This document shows, piece by piece, positions 11,971-22,731 of a DNA stretch of 64,000 nucleotides. Origin of the DNA: Marchantia polymorpha subsp. ruderalis (taxonomy: Eukaryota > Streptophyta > Marchantiopsida > Marchantiales > Marchantiaceae); contig AP031355.1 of NCBI GenBank assembly GCA_037833965.1, forward strand, positions 18,811,501-18,875,500, given 5' to 3'. The notes under the pieces were generated by a model. It saw only the letters and a list, made by a program, of their open reading frames with translations. It did no database searches and had not been told where the DNA came from. Numbering within the stretch: position 1 is the first letter of the stretch; each line of letters opens with the position of its first letter. The translations under genes were made by a program, and so were the position numbers.

Positions 11971-12734
11971 TAGTCAGAACTAAACCAAACCCTATATTGA
12001 ATCTCTTGGAATGCAAGCCAAGAGCCAACAAGACTTATACCTAACATTTATATTCATGATGTTTTTATTAATAAATAGTCTAAATTTTTACATATTTTTT
12101 AACTCAAATCAAGGCTGATGATTCATAATTCAAATCTGATAGCTTTCAATTTAAATTTTAAACTGTACAACTGTATATAATTTTATGTAATTAGTTATCA
12201 AAAAATATTGATGAAATCCACAATCACAATACTGAAGAAAAAAATTCTGCGCCTATCTATAATTTTGTACAATTGAAAATCACTCTTATAAAAAAATATT
12301 TTAATTTCAAATAAAACTTGTATAAAATATCTGATATTGGACTTTTGTTATTCAATCCTTTAATCCAAATCACAATTTTTACCTTTTCACTTTTCTCTAC
12401 ATGAGAATCAATTAACTTTGCCAATCTTTATACACTGTTTTAAACTAAAGGTTTACTTCATTATTTTTATATTCAATGAGGGATATATTAAAGTAAAGGA
12501 GAAAATAATTTTCATATCATTAACACATTAGAAAAGAAAAGAGAATTTTATTTAGAAGATGATACTAAATTTTTGAAGATCATTGATCATAGAATATTAT
12601 AGTTTTTTAATAAATATCTCTTCAATGGATATAAATTTATAAAAATTAGTCTCCATCATCTGTTCCTGAATCCATAACACATTTGATATACTTAACAAAT
12701 ACAAGGATAGTCATAAAAAATCCATTATAAATTC
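11971..12734. repeat. AT-rich block upstream of CAD B, shared with C and D
   Basis: From about 12100 this is collinear with 29540-30230 upstream of C (atgaaatccacaatcacaat, then attctgcgcc) and, diverged, with 41200-41900 upstream of D. It therefore belongs to the CAD duplication unit. No gene is visible. Confidence 0.65.
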
Positions 12735-14235
12735 AAGAGGAGGGATCCTAAGGATCATTCCCACCTCGATCCAGCCTGCCTTTGTGGGCAGGTACACACT
12801 TGGGCAAGCTCGCCTAGAGAGGCATCCCAACAAGAAAGAAAATAAAGGAAGAGGAGGGGTGCTGAGGTCACCCCACCTCGTCCAGCCTGCCTTTATGGGC
12901 AGGTGCACACTTGGACCTAACCTCGGACGTCCTTTTGAGAGATTCTTCTGAGTGTACTGCTGGGACCAGGTAGCCGAGCACTTGGGGAGAGAAATATTCC
13001 AAGCGTTGAGAGAGAGAGAGTGAGGCATAATCTGAGAGCGAGCATGTTCGACTACTGCCAGGACCAACCAGGTAGCCGAGCGCTTGGTGAAGAAGGAAAA
13101 AGATCCCAAGTGTGGAAGAAGAAAAGCCCAAGGCCGAACACTTGCGTTCTACAGAGAGAGGTGCCCCATCCCACCCTCTGCAACTACACACTTGGCATGA
13201 ACGTCCGAACAGGATTGACCGACCGACTTCTATCTACCTTCGACTACTGCCAGGACCAACCGAGTAGCCGACCACTTGGGGGAAAGAAAACATTCCAAGT
13301 TGGGATGAGTGTAGCCCAGCCTGCCGGCCAATGGGCCCATGAGGCGAGAAGAGGTATGGCTCCACTGCGAGTCTCCACTCGCAGGAAGTAAGCCGGATAT
13401 CTGAAGTGCTAAGGCTGACCCGACCCGCACTCTTTCCTTCCTTACGGATCATACTACTCTGAAACCTCCAACACTTCTCAGCTCCTCTCAGCTCTCAGCG
13501 ACAACATAACACAAGAGGGGTAAGACTCACCACGACGGTCTGAACATTTGTGCACTGCACGCGTTCCCAAAGGGGGTGCAGGACTCACCAACAGATCCCC
13601 AACACTCTTAGGAAAAATTACGCCAAGTACCCTGCTACACACTCACCTATTCTCTCGGGAACGAACTTAAAGAGGTACAAGAGAACCGCGAGTCGGCTAA
13701 AACGATACCGACCCGGACACCTTCGCAAGAGTAGCGAGTGTATGAGAACAACCGGAGACAGCCGGAGACTCCCGATGATTCGGACCTATGCCTCGACCTG
13801 GAAGGCCCATTTAGTAAAGAAGTTGCGATGGAAAAAAGAAGGATCAAATACATCGAGAGACATAAAGAAAGAGAAAGAACAAATCTTTAGAACAAAAGGC
13901 TGAATCTCAGCGGAATCGTATCAGCAAGGCTACTCTGCCCCTCACAATACCTCGTCCCATATTTAAGTCGTCTGCAAAGGATTCATCTCCTCGATCGTTT
14001 GGAATTGCGATTCAAAGCACCAGGGCGAGGGCATCTTGCGCTGGCTCGGGGAAACTCTCGAACACATGCTTCTGGGGACGGACGAGCCGCCCTTACCGCT
14101 AGTCGGGTGAAAACCGGGGAGGTAGAAAGCGCCCGCTTCTAGCATGGATTCTGACTTAGAGGAGTTCAGTCATAATCCTACGCTTGGTAGCTTCGCGTCA
14201 CTGGCTTTTCAACCAATTATGCGAATCAACGGTTC
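12735..14235. mobile_element. GC-rich insertion in the CAD B promoter
   Basis: Compositionally abrupt, GC-rich sequence homologous to about 30940-32565 upstream of C and absent upstream of A and D. Internally it repeats two modules: gcctg(c/a)ctttgtgggcaggt with a downstream cacacttgg, near 12775 and 12885; and ggtagccgagc(a/g)cttgg with a following ttccaag, near 12970, 13070 and 13265. Open frames of 60-132 codons exist on both strands, but they read through repeats and show no domain. The ends are not resolved. I call it an insertion because the A promoter is uninterrupted at the matching point. Confidence 0.6.
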
Positions 14236-14362
14236 CTGTCGTTTATTTCTGCCGATGGATCGCTCCCGTTCTGCGCGAGATTCGTTCGACGTAGGATCGG
14301 TCATGGGGCAGGAGCCGCCGTCTTAAAACTAAATACTGTATTTTAAGTATTTCCAGCTGCTT

Positions 14363-14450
14363 CTATTTTCGAGGCAGGACTTGTAGCTCCCTATTATATT
14401 CTCGAGGAAGGACTTCCAGCTCATTATATTCTCCAGGCAGGACTTCCAGA
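14363..14450 (+). repeat. Promoter minisatellite of CAD B, three units
   Basis: Three units with tattttcgaggcaggact, tattctcgaggaaggact and tattctccaggcaggact at their cores. They have the same order and spacing as in A and C. Confidence 0.75.
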
Positions 14451-14496
14451 CTCGCGGTCAAGGGTCGGATCGCTCCTCTGCCTCTGCATCAGCATG

Positions 14497-14504
14497 TATA
14501 TAAG
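14497..14504 (+). promoter_or_regulatory. TATA box of CAD B
   Basis: TATATAAG in the same context as in A and C, 83 nt before the ATG. Confidence 0.8.
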
Positions 14505-14579
14505 GCTCGGGCGAGGAGGCGAATCGTGCCAGTTCGGGAGCCGGATTCCAACACGTGCAGAAGCTCATCGTCGCCCAAG

Positions 14580-16860
14580 ATGGCAAGTGAAACTGAAGTG
14601 ATCGGATGGGCCGCCAGGGACACTTCGGGCCACATGGCCCCGATCATCTTCTCTCGCAGGTACTCCCCGCTGTCGCTGCCCTCTGAACTCGATGTCTGCG
14701 GATGTGAGCGAGAAATGGAGTATCAGTTGGGTGCAGTCCACAGTTCCAATTTTCAGCTGTGCCAGAACGCGTGTGGTGCGAAGCCGAGCTGAAGCTTTCT
14801 CTTCTTCTCATCCACCTTGACCTGAGCGCACACTCTCTCATATCAAGTTTTGAGCTGGCGGCGACCAATATTTTGAGCGTCTTGAGCGTATGACGGTATC
14901 GAGCCACTTGATAGATCTGTCACTCTGCCAACATTACGTGGGACATAGAGAGCAGCTAGGGTGTATTCTCGGGTCGACCAGACACTGAATCTCGACCTTG
15001 ACTCTTGGCTTGCAGAGCCCTCGGCCCCCGAGATGTAAAATTTTTCATAAAGTTCTGTGGAGTGTGTCACTCGGACTGGACTGTCATCACCGGTGAAGTC
15101 TATACTCCAACCTTCCCCGTGGTGCCCGGGTAATGTTTCTGAAACCCACTGTCAAATCATTCGGCCGAGCGAAAGTGCAAAGTGTCTTGTCTCGCTGAAA
15201 CTTGTGATTGTTGGGACTGACGTCGGGTGGTACGGGAACTGCAGGCACGAGATTGTGGGAGTTGTGGAAGAAGTGGGATCGGAAGTGACGAAGTTTAAAG
15301 TCGGAGATCATGCAGGCGTGAGCACATACGTGAATTCTTGCGGGTCTTGCAGGGTTTGTGAACGAAAGCTACCTCAGCATTGCAAGGATGTAGTGTGGGT
15401 TTACGACTCCGTGAACCCTGCTGACGGACTTCGAACATATGGTGGATACTCGAACTTGATGGTCGTGGATGAAAGGTACGATTGCTTGCTCTGTTCGACT
15501 TCATGTGGTGAGCCTTTTTCTCTTGACCTGGATCTGTTGCGATTGGATGTCATGCCGTAGCCCTTCATATTCTCATGAGTGATTGATACATGGGTCAAAC
15601 TCTGAGATCAGCTGACTCGAGGATGATGTTTATTGCCAGCTTCTGCCTCGTGCTACCGAAGAACTTGCCTCTGGATGGCGCCGCCCCACTGCTCTGTGCA
15701 GGCGCAACTGTGTGGAGTCCAATGAAACGCTATGGAATGGGCAAGAACGGCGATCGCTTCGGCGTGGTAGGATTAGGAGGCCTGGGCCACATCGCCTTGA
15801 AATTTGCCAAGGCCTTGGGGATGCATGCCACTGTAATCAGCACATCCCCTGCGAAAGAAAAAATGGCCCGAGAAGAACTAGGAGCTGACAACTTCATCGT
15901 ATCCAAGGATCCAAAGCAGATGGAGGTGTGTTCCTTTCCGCCCCCGATTTTCTCCTATTGAAACAAACATCAGGTTTAATTTTCCTAGCAGACTGAAAGT
16001 CTGGAATTTGTGGTTCCAACCGGAACCTGAAAAAATTGCTGGAATGTTTTTCTGGTTCAAATCATTTATCTTGTCAGAGCATGTAAAGCTGAGATGCATA
16101 ACAACCATGTCAGTAGCAGCATACATTCATGTTCTTTCAGTACCGTATGATATCCTTAAGTTCATGTCTCGAATTTCTAATAAAGCCAATACTCTGATGC
16201 ATAAATCCTCGCAGCTGAATTCCAGAAACTGAAGGTCTGCAAACAACCAAAGGGTCATGGATCTACTTGAAACGGATGTCTTTGCAGATGACTAATATAT
16301 TACGGTGAATGTTATACAGGAAGCAGCAGGCACTTTGGACTTTATCATCGATACCGTTTCGGGCATCCATCCTTTGGACCCGTTGATGAACCTTCTCGCC
16401 CCTCAAGGAAAATTTATTTTCGTTGGTGTAGGCCTTGGAAAACTCCAGATTGATTCACTCCCCATGTGTTTCGGTGAGAATCCATCTCTTTTCAGTCCAC
16501 CAAGTACTGATTAATAATTCATTGACCCGATCGATGAAATGGAGATGGAGTCTCATGAGTTTGACTGAATTCTTCGATTTTGTTGGTTTGTGGATGATTG
16601 TTGGTGCAGACTTTGCAAGTTTGCATTCTCACCGTATGATTTATATTTTGCCAGGTGGAACAAGTATCGGATCAAGTTGCATCGCTTCTCAGGAAGAGCT
16701 ACAGGAAATGTTGGACTTCTGTGGCGAGAAGAATTTAGTTTGCACGATTGAGAAAATTCCCATCGACTACATCAACGAAGCCTTCAAGAGGATGCTCAAG
16801 GGAGACGTGCACTTCAGATTTGTGATTGACGTGGGAAACACTCTGAAACCCCAGAACTAG
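14580..16860 (+). CDS. CAD: CAD B: cinnamyl alcohol dehydrogenase-like, six exons
   Basis: Exons are 14580-14659, 15016-15129, 15245-15475, 15640-15925, 16320-16473 and 16655-16860. Their lengths are identical to copy A and they give 356 residues. Zinc ligands (CGVCHSD, PGHE, SCGSCRVC..C, LLCAG) and GLGGLGH are all present and no stop is seen. Differences from A include Ile23 for Thr, the segment ITGEVYTPTFPVVPG (51-65), Gly for Ala at 89 and Arg for Pro at 128. The changes cluster near the second half of exon 2, which in CAD structures lies close to the active site. They may alter substrate preference, which is inference. The gene lies downstream of a GC-rich promoter insertion and is followed by a conserved 3' flank. 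It looks functional. Confidence 0.93.
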
Positions 16861-17300
16861 GTACTGCAGTGGAGTTGCTTGTACTGCGCCAAAATACTCT
16901 ATGCTCGATGAATGCTCGCGAGAAGAGCACACAGATAATTTGACAATGGGTTCTTTCACGAAATAGGGATAAACTTCTTGTTGTCCAACTTACTTTCTCC
17001 AATCAGACCAGTGAATCGAAATTCCAGACACAAGATTGGTGGAGCGTTTGCCCGATAATAGTATCCAGCATCCGATCTCCGTGGTGGGATTATGAAACTC
17101 TTGAGTTTAGAAGAAAGCTAATCAGTCTAATGGTCACGCTATGGTTACAAAATCACTTGAACGCGCTTAGCTGTGGCAATGAACAGGAAAGCAACGCAAA
17201 GACCAGACCTTGCTATGAGGTTGGAGTTGGATTATCCAAGAGTGCGGTCAAGATTGTAAATCTGCAACTTCGCAATGTCGGTAAAAAAGCGTCTCGGGAT
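16861..17300 (+). other. Conserved 3' flank of CAD B
   Basis: About 430 nt after the stop are shared with C (35152-35612) and D (46381-46800). They include ggaaagcaacgcaaagacc, the next gaggttggagttgga, and gtcggtaaaaaagcgtctc. The block extends well beyond the likely poly(A) region. A lost it where the AT-rich block begins at about 4620. It may be 3' UTR plus duplicated spacer. Confidence 0.65.
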
Positions 17301-18299
17301 TTGAGGAGTATCAGGCATGCACTGTTGAACAGGAGGATTCCCTTGCATTACATGTACTGTCCAGTTGCAAAAAAGATTTTTCTAATAAAAAGTTATCATG
17401 TGGTTATAAAAGCTAACATCGAAATGATTATATAGTTTAATAAATTAACAAATAATTTCAACAGATATATAAGTAGTTTTGTTTTGAAAAATTGAATTTA
17501 TTAATAATAAAATACAGTGAAATTATACTTTCAAAATAAGTTAACACAAGTATGTGTTAAAACTCAATTTAGAATTTACTTGAGAAATAATAAACCTATT
17601 ATATAACAACAACTTTAGATTAATTAATTATATTTAAACAAATCAATATTAATTATGTAATCTGATTTAGATTTTTAATCTTAGTTGAGAGATGAAGTAC
17701 ATTTGAAGATGAATATCATTATTTTGTGTTAAAAATTCAATTTAGAATATAGATTTATTTTTTGCTAAAATACAAAATTTGATTCATTGTATCAATGATT
17801 CACACTTAAATTTCACTTGTAAGTTTACAAGGTTTTAAATTTCCATTGTGATGTCAACATGGTAACTAGTTGTAAGTCTTTTTTAAGAATCACACAAACA
17901 AGCAACAACAAAGAGTTGACAATAAAAACAAGAAGTCGAAATACCGATGTAATAATAATAATAATAATCTTTGTATTCTATATTATTATTTTGAGAGAAA
18001 TTCTAGTAAGAAAATTAACACAAGACCAGAGTTAACAAAAAAATCAACTGTAGTCTATCTTGTTATGACTACAGTTGATTTTTTTGATCAACTGTAGTCA
18101 TAACAAGATAGAGTAGTAATATAAAGATACAACTTAAAAACTTGCTAGCATGAAGAGAATAATAACTGTATAATTATTTTGCAAAAAGTTTCAAAAAGAA
18201 ACTTAACACAAGTTCACTCTTTATCATAATAGTTAACTACAATTAAGTTGTAGACATTACAGGATAGATTAATTATATAAAGAGCTAACTGAAAATACC
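17301..18299. other. AT-rich spacer with a strong hairpin
   Basis: AT-rich sequence. The first part (17440-17800) is distantly related to the blocks after CAD A and the relic. A short (AAT)n tract lies near 17950 and a long inverted repeat at 18054-18112. Blocks around 18110-18170 and 18255-18310 look like diverged duplicates (both contain tgctagca). No coding sequence is recognised. Confidence 0.5.
18054..18112. repeat. 26-bp perfect inverted repeat with 7-nt loop
   Basis: The left arm 18054-18079 and right arm 18087-18112 are exact reverse complements; the loop is 18080-18086. A third partial arm at about 18038-18053 (aaatcaactgtag) can pair with the end of the left arm instead. Two alternative hairpins are therefore possible. 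Confidence 0.9.
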
Positions 18300-19170
18300 A
18301 TGCTAGCAATCTCTACCTGCGCTCCCATGGTAGCACAATGTACCCTTAACTCTACAAATAAATAACAATGGTCAACGTATCAGTTGCACTGAGTTTAACG
18401 TCTATTTTGAACATCTCATATGTTTTATTTGAAGTTGCTTATCTGATATTATGATACTTGATGTTGATGTGCTTCACATTCTTCTCCATAATCTGGTTCG
18501 CAGCCAAATCACTTATACTATCATAGTCCTGACTTTGGATCACAATGAATGCTCTCTCGGAAGTGGATGGACTAGATGATGACATCATCTTTTTTTTTAC
18601 CTAGTATCTCAAGAAAGCACTTACAATCTTGTTGTAAGTGACAATGTTTGTATTAAGATGAATGGGTATCTTTCACAGTGTCTGATAGGATAATGGCAAC
18701 AAGTTGAGAAGATGTAAAATCTTCTTTGTGTTGGAAATCTACTCCTGCATACTTTGGAGATCTATCATCACATCACCAAAAGTATGAATGTGATTTTATA
18801 TTGTAGATCCGGTTCTCATCTTGAATTTCAGCAGCTTCATGTGTGTACAACATGTTTGACAGTTACTTATGATGAAACTATCGTAGAAAAGCTATGTGAT
18901 TTTTTGACCTACTTCATAGCCAAAGGATCTAGATTCCCCATCATCATATACACAACTTGCTGTTGTGAATCCATACATTCGATATTTCTAATGTTAACAG
19001 ACCTCTCCTTCGACAACATATCAAGATCCATGAACTTTAACTTCACTTTTACTTGCTTTTTCAAAATATGTAAGCATCTCATACATCAAATAAGACAATA
19101 TTGTAGTTCTATTTTCCAACCTATCAGGATGACATCTTTGTCCAACAGAATTCAGAAACCATGATAGTTA
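18300..19170 (-). pseudogene. Ty1/copia remnant 2, internally deleted
   Basis: On the minus strand the 18600-19170 part gives gag-like pieces (KKILHLLNLLPLSYQT near 18710). Beyond it, 18330-18540 gives RNase H end pieces (NQIMEKNVKHINIKYHNIR, resembling the copia KHID-RYHF signature). Integrase and reverse transcriptase are missing between them, so the element is internally deleted as well as full of stops. The 136-codon plus-strand frame here is taken as a shadow. Confidence 0.5.
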
Positions 19171-19195
19171 CTGCAATGATCATATTGTAATAACC

Positions 19196-20178
19196 CATCA
19201 AAGGCTAAAACTGCAGTATGGTGGTAAAAAGATCGAACCCACAGGGACACAGGCAACACACAGAGTACAAAGTGTCACGTTTAACAGACTTTTGGAGAGT
19301 TTGAATTCTCAGGCGACTTTCACTCCCAGAAATACTGCAGTGCTCGACTCGGAGGCCGCTCGGAGGATGCTCAACTCGGAGGTCACTCGGAGGATGCTCG
19401 ACTCGGAGGATGCTCGGAGGATGCACAGTGCAGCGTAAGTCACTCAACACACACACACACACCTGAAACTGGAAAAGCACAACTCGGAGGTCGGTCAGGA
19501 CCTTCGCTTAGGATTTCAGGGGGAAAGTATCTCAAAAGTTCACTAAGAGGCTATGCAGGTAGTGACTCCCACTCCGGCTTTTACAGCCCTTCCGCCAGTT
19601 TCTGCTAGCGTAGGGAACCCGGATTAGACTTCCCACTTCGGAACGAAGTCCCTCATACGCAGTGGACGTCACCCTCGACTCACACCAAGCGCAGAGAGTA
19701 CAAGCCCGACTGAGAACTCAACTGAGACACAATCCAGTAACACACACACATAACCTGAATTGATAACCAAGGTTTACACGAAGTAACAGAACTTCACTTT
19801 GGCATTCAGGGGAAACTTCCCGTAGGAGTACAATCAGGATATGTCACTCAAAGGAGTAAGGGGGAACTGTTCAAGTATCTAACTCGCAACCGGCTCTGAG
19901 CATCAGAAATCACCCGCAGGTGCAGATCCGCACTACTCAAGTCTCTAACCGGTGTACTAGCTCTGAACATTCAGCCGAAGGCCTTCAGCTACAACATGCG
20001 GTAACTTCACTATGCTGCAGCTCCTCTACGTGGTGCCAGGACCAAATGCACAAACACGCCGAGAAAGTGAATTCCTGATCTGCACATCCGAAACTGGAAG
20101 AATCCCAAGGCAAAACGCCTTGAACTACTTTATACCCTCTAAGGTCCTAACTAACACTACACTGCACTACCTGCTACT
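19196..20178 (-). repeat. 3' terminal region of the GC-rich element
   Basis: Read on the minus strand it ends in gggttattaca, as does the plus-strand fragment at 6960-7642, which aligns with most of it. At 19370-19430 there is a short tandem of ctcggagg(a/t) units (cgactcggaggatgctcgga type), about four copies. It lies directly downstream of the stop of the 20179-22731 frame, so it is probably the 3' untranslated or LTR part of that element. Confidence 0.55.
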
Positions 20179-22731
20179 CTAAACCCATGCTCGAAACCAA
20201 GCTACCCTACTGCACTCTGCAGATCCGGTACTGCGCCTCCTGCGCGCCGGACTGCCTCGCACTTTCTCCCTACCCTGCCAATCTTCCGACTGGCTGCGCA
20301 ACCCCAGTCGCCGAAGGACTGCAGTCACTTCCGACTCTAAGTGCGCCATAGTGTCGCGCGCACCCGACAAGAAGGCCTCTAATTTCCTCGCCACTCGCCG
20401 CCGACTCCGACTGTCACCCTCCGTCAAGGCCGCCGCCCGAAGCTCAAACTCCCTGAGCGTGATCTTCTCTTGTGCCGCCATTTCCCAGTGGGCGTATCCT
20501 CTTAGACAGTGAGTCACCCTCGTCACCAACTCCTCTCGCGTCCGGCAGCTGCCTTCCACCTCTGCTAGCTGCATCTCCGCATCTGCGCATTGTGCCCTCA
20601 ATTCCGCGCACTCGGATTGCAAGTTGCGCAACAACTCCTCATCCTCCTTGCGCGTGTTTTGGCTTTCCTCTAATGCGCGCGTCTGGCGCGCAAGCTCCTC
20701 TGTTAGAATGCGGTTTTGTCTCCGCTCTTCCTACAATTCCGACTCGATCTTTGCCCGCATTAGCTCGGCATCCGCCTGGGCTTTCGTCGCCACATCCTCC
20801 CACTGTTGTTGCAGGGTTTGGTGTAGCCTCTTCGTGATCGCCAGGTGCTGTCGGAGGGCAGTATTCCTATTCTACAATGTTTGGCACCTAGTGGCCCAGG
20901 TGGCCACCTTGCTCCTCGTCCTGCTCTTGACAATCTCCACATAAGACTGCGATCTTCTGGAGCCTGGCGACCAACTCGAGTACTTTGCTGTCTTGCGATC
21001 CAAATATCGCAGGAGTGGCACTATCTGCTCGCACAGTACCCCTATTGGCGTCTTCTGCACAGAGTCCGCTTCCTGCTCTTCCGAACTCGTCTCATCCTCT
21101 GTTTCGAGGATTTCAGTCGCCACAAAATCTCTTGGCGACTCCTTGGAACTGTGGCGCGCGGCAGCTTCCGCTGTGACTGCCGCTCCACTCCCTGCTAAAA
21201 TATCCAAGGCAATGGGGGATCCCACTGCCTGAGCCTCTGTTCCGGCTCGATCTTCGGTTCTCGAAGGGGTCGGCGCCGCAGTTACTTTTGTCACCCTTGC
21301 ACCGCCCGCTTCTACTGCCTGCTCTTCCGGCGCAGTCTGCGCGGAAGGTGTCTTCACCGGAGGTGTGTCCGCCGAAGGCGTCCGCACAATGGTCGCCGGC
21401 CTTGTCTGATTCGCAGTCGGCGAATCTGGCCGACTCTCAGTTGACCGACTCGCAGTCGGCCGACTAGCAGTTGTCCGACTGGCAGTCGGATCCACCCTGC
21501 GCGTCTTTACTCCACTTGGCCTGCTTGCTGGAGGCGTTTGCTCAGAAGCGCCTTATGCCGAAGACGACCCTCTGAGAGTTGTTGGCTCTTCAGCCAAACT
21601 CCCTTCTGCTTCCGGCCTGCTGTCTGGTTCAACGCGCTGCTCTTGCCGAACTGCAGTTGGCCGTCCTTCAGTCGCCCGACTCGCAGTCGACCGACTGTCT
21701 TCTTCTGAAGGCATCCGCGCCTTCTGCGTAGAGGGGTTCACCGACCTCCCCAGAATCTGCGCGATTATCTCCTCCTACGTGGGCAGGATACTCCGCCGGA
21801 CTGGAGTACGCCCGGTCTCCTCACAACTAGTTGGCAACACCATTTTGCGTGCCCTCTGTTTCGGCCAGCTGTGAAGCTCGTGGGTTGGCCGACTCCGAGG
21901 CGGCGCAGCGGGAGCTTCCGGCTGCCTATCTTCAGGTCTCTCATCCCATTTCCGCTTCCGCGGTGCGCGCTCACTTCGACGCTCTTCTGCTGCTCTTGCC
22001 GGAGCCGGAGCTGGAGCTGGACTGGCAGGTGCTTCGTCCGGATCTGTGTCCACTTCAGCCTCCCGCAAGTATCTACCCGGATTACTCCGGGTCAGCAGCG
22101 GAAACCGTGTCCGCTCTAAAGCTGTCAAACATCCCATCGCTCGATAAAACACGATCAGGTAGGGCGAAAGATGATTGAGGGTCCCTCCTCTCTCTTCTTG
22201 CGCATGTTGGCGCGTCACCTTCCACAAGAGCCGTGCCCAATGAACCAGAGCTCCTGACAACACTAGCTCCACAAATCCCACTTGCCAACCATGCATGTAG
22301 GCGGTCTTGGTCGGCTGCAATATCTGAAGCAATGCAGTCGCGACATTTCTCCGCAATCGATCTTTGTAATCCCGCGTCCGGAAACCGTTCTTGGGATGCT
22401 TGCCAACTTTGAAAAGATCATTGTAGGAGACTTCTTCCTCCTTCGACACCTTCACGCTCTCGGCCTCGAAGAGGAGATACCCTTCCTCGCCTGCACACCT
22501 TCCTAACACCTGCGCCCAGTGACTGATGTCCCACCTCTCGGGGTGTGGGCGGAATCCGCGCGAGGGCTCGTGTTTCTCTTGCAAATACTCGCGCACCATC
22601 TCCGGACACGTCCAATTCCATCCCCATAGGAGGAAATCAAGCTTCAACCTTGTCAACACATCTTGGAATGCGCGCAGACCGATCTACGGCACTCTGAGTG
22701 GAGAAACTCGCAGCTGGGGGACCTTCGACAT
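20179..22731 (-). pseudogene. 851-codon element frame with five in-frame stops, coiled-coil protein
   Basis: Reading the minus strand from the ATG at 22731, one frame runs without any shift to the TAG ending at 20179. It is broken by stops at 22684-22686, 21775-21777, 21553-21555, 20872-20874 and 20731-20733. The N-terminal third has a Trp-rich globular part (LLWGWNWTCPEM, ALVHWARLLWKVTRQHA). The middle is Pro/Ala/Ser/Thr/Arg-rich and of low complexity, followed by PLLRYLDRK. The C-terminal third is a long Glu/Arg/Ala-rich coiled coil with LRGYAHWEMAAQEKITLREFE removed of function by the stops upstream. I recall similar repetitive hypothetical proteins in Marchantia, but no known function. 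It is probably a non-autonomous retroelement gag-like protein. Confidence 0.6.

Larger units (their letters stand above)
14236..14579 (+). promoter_or_regulatory. CAD B proximal promoter
   Basis: Matches the proximal promoters of A and C from cgctcccgttctgcgcgaga to the start codon. It contains the three-unit minisatellite at 14363-14450 and TATATAAG at 14497-14504, 83 nt before the ATG. The distal part seen before A and C is missing here: the AT-rich block passes straight into the GC-rich insertion. Confidence 0.75.

Noticed and set aside
17130-17435. 101-codon plus-strand frame after CAD B
   Set aside because: It covers the conserved 3' flank. The same block is not open in C and D, so the frame is accidental.
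20472-21232. Plus-strand frames opposite the GC-rich element
   Set aside because: They are antisense shadows of the 851-codon minus-strand frame, caused by high GC and few stops.
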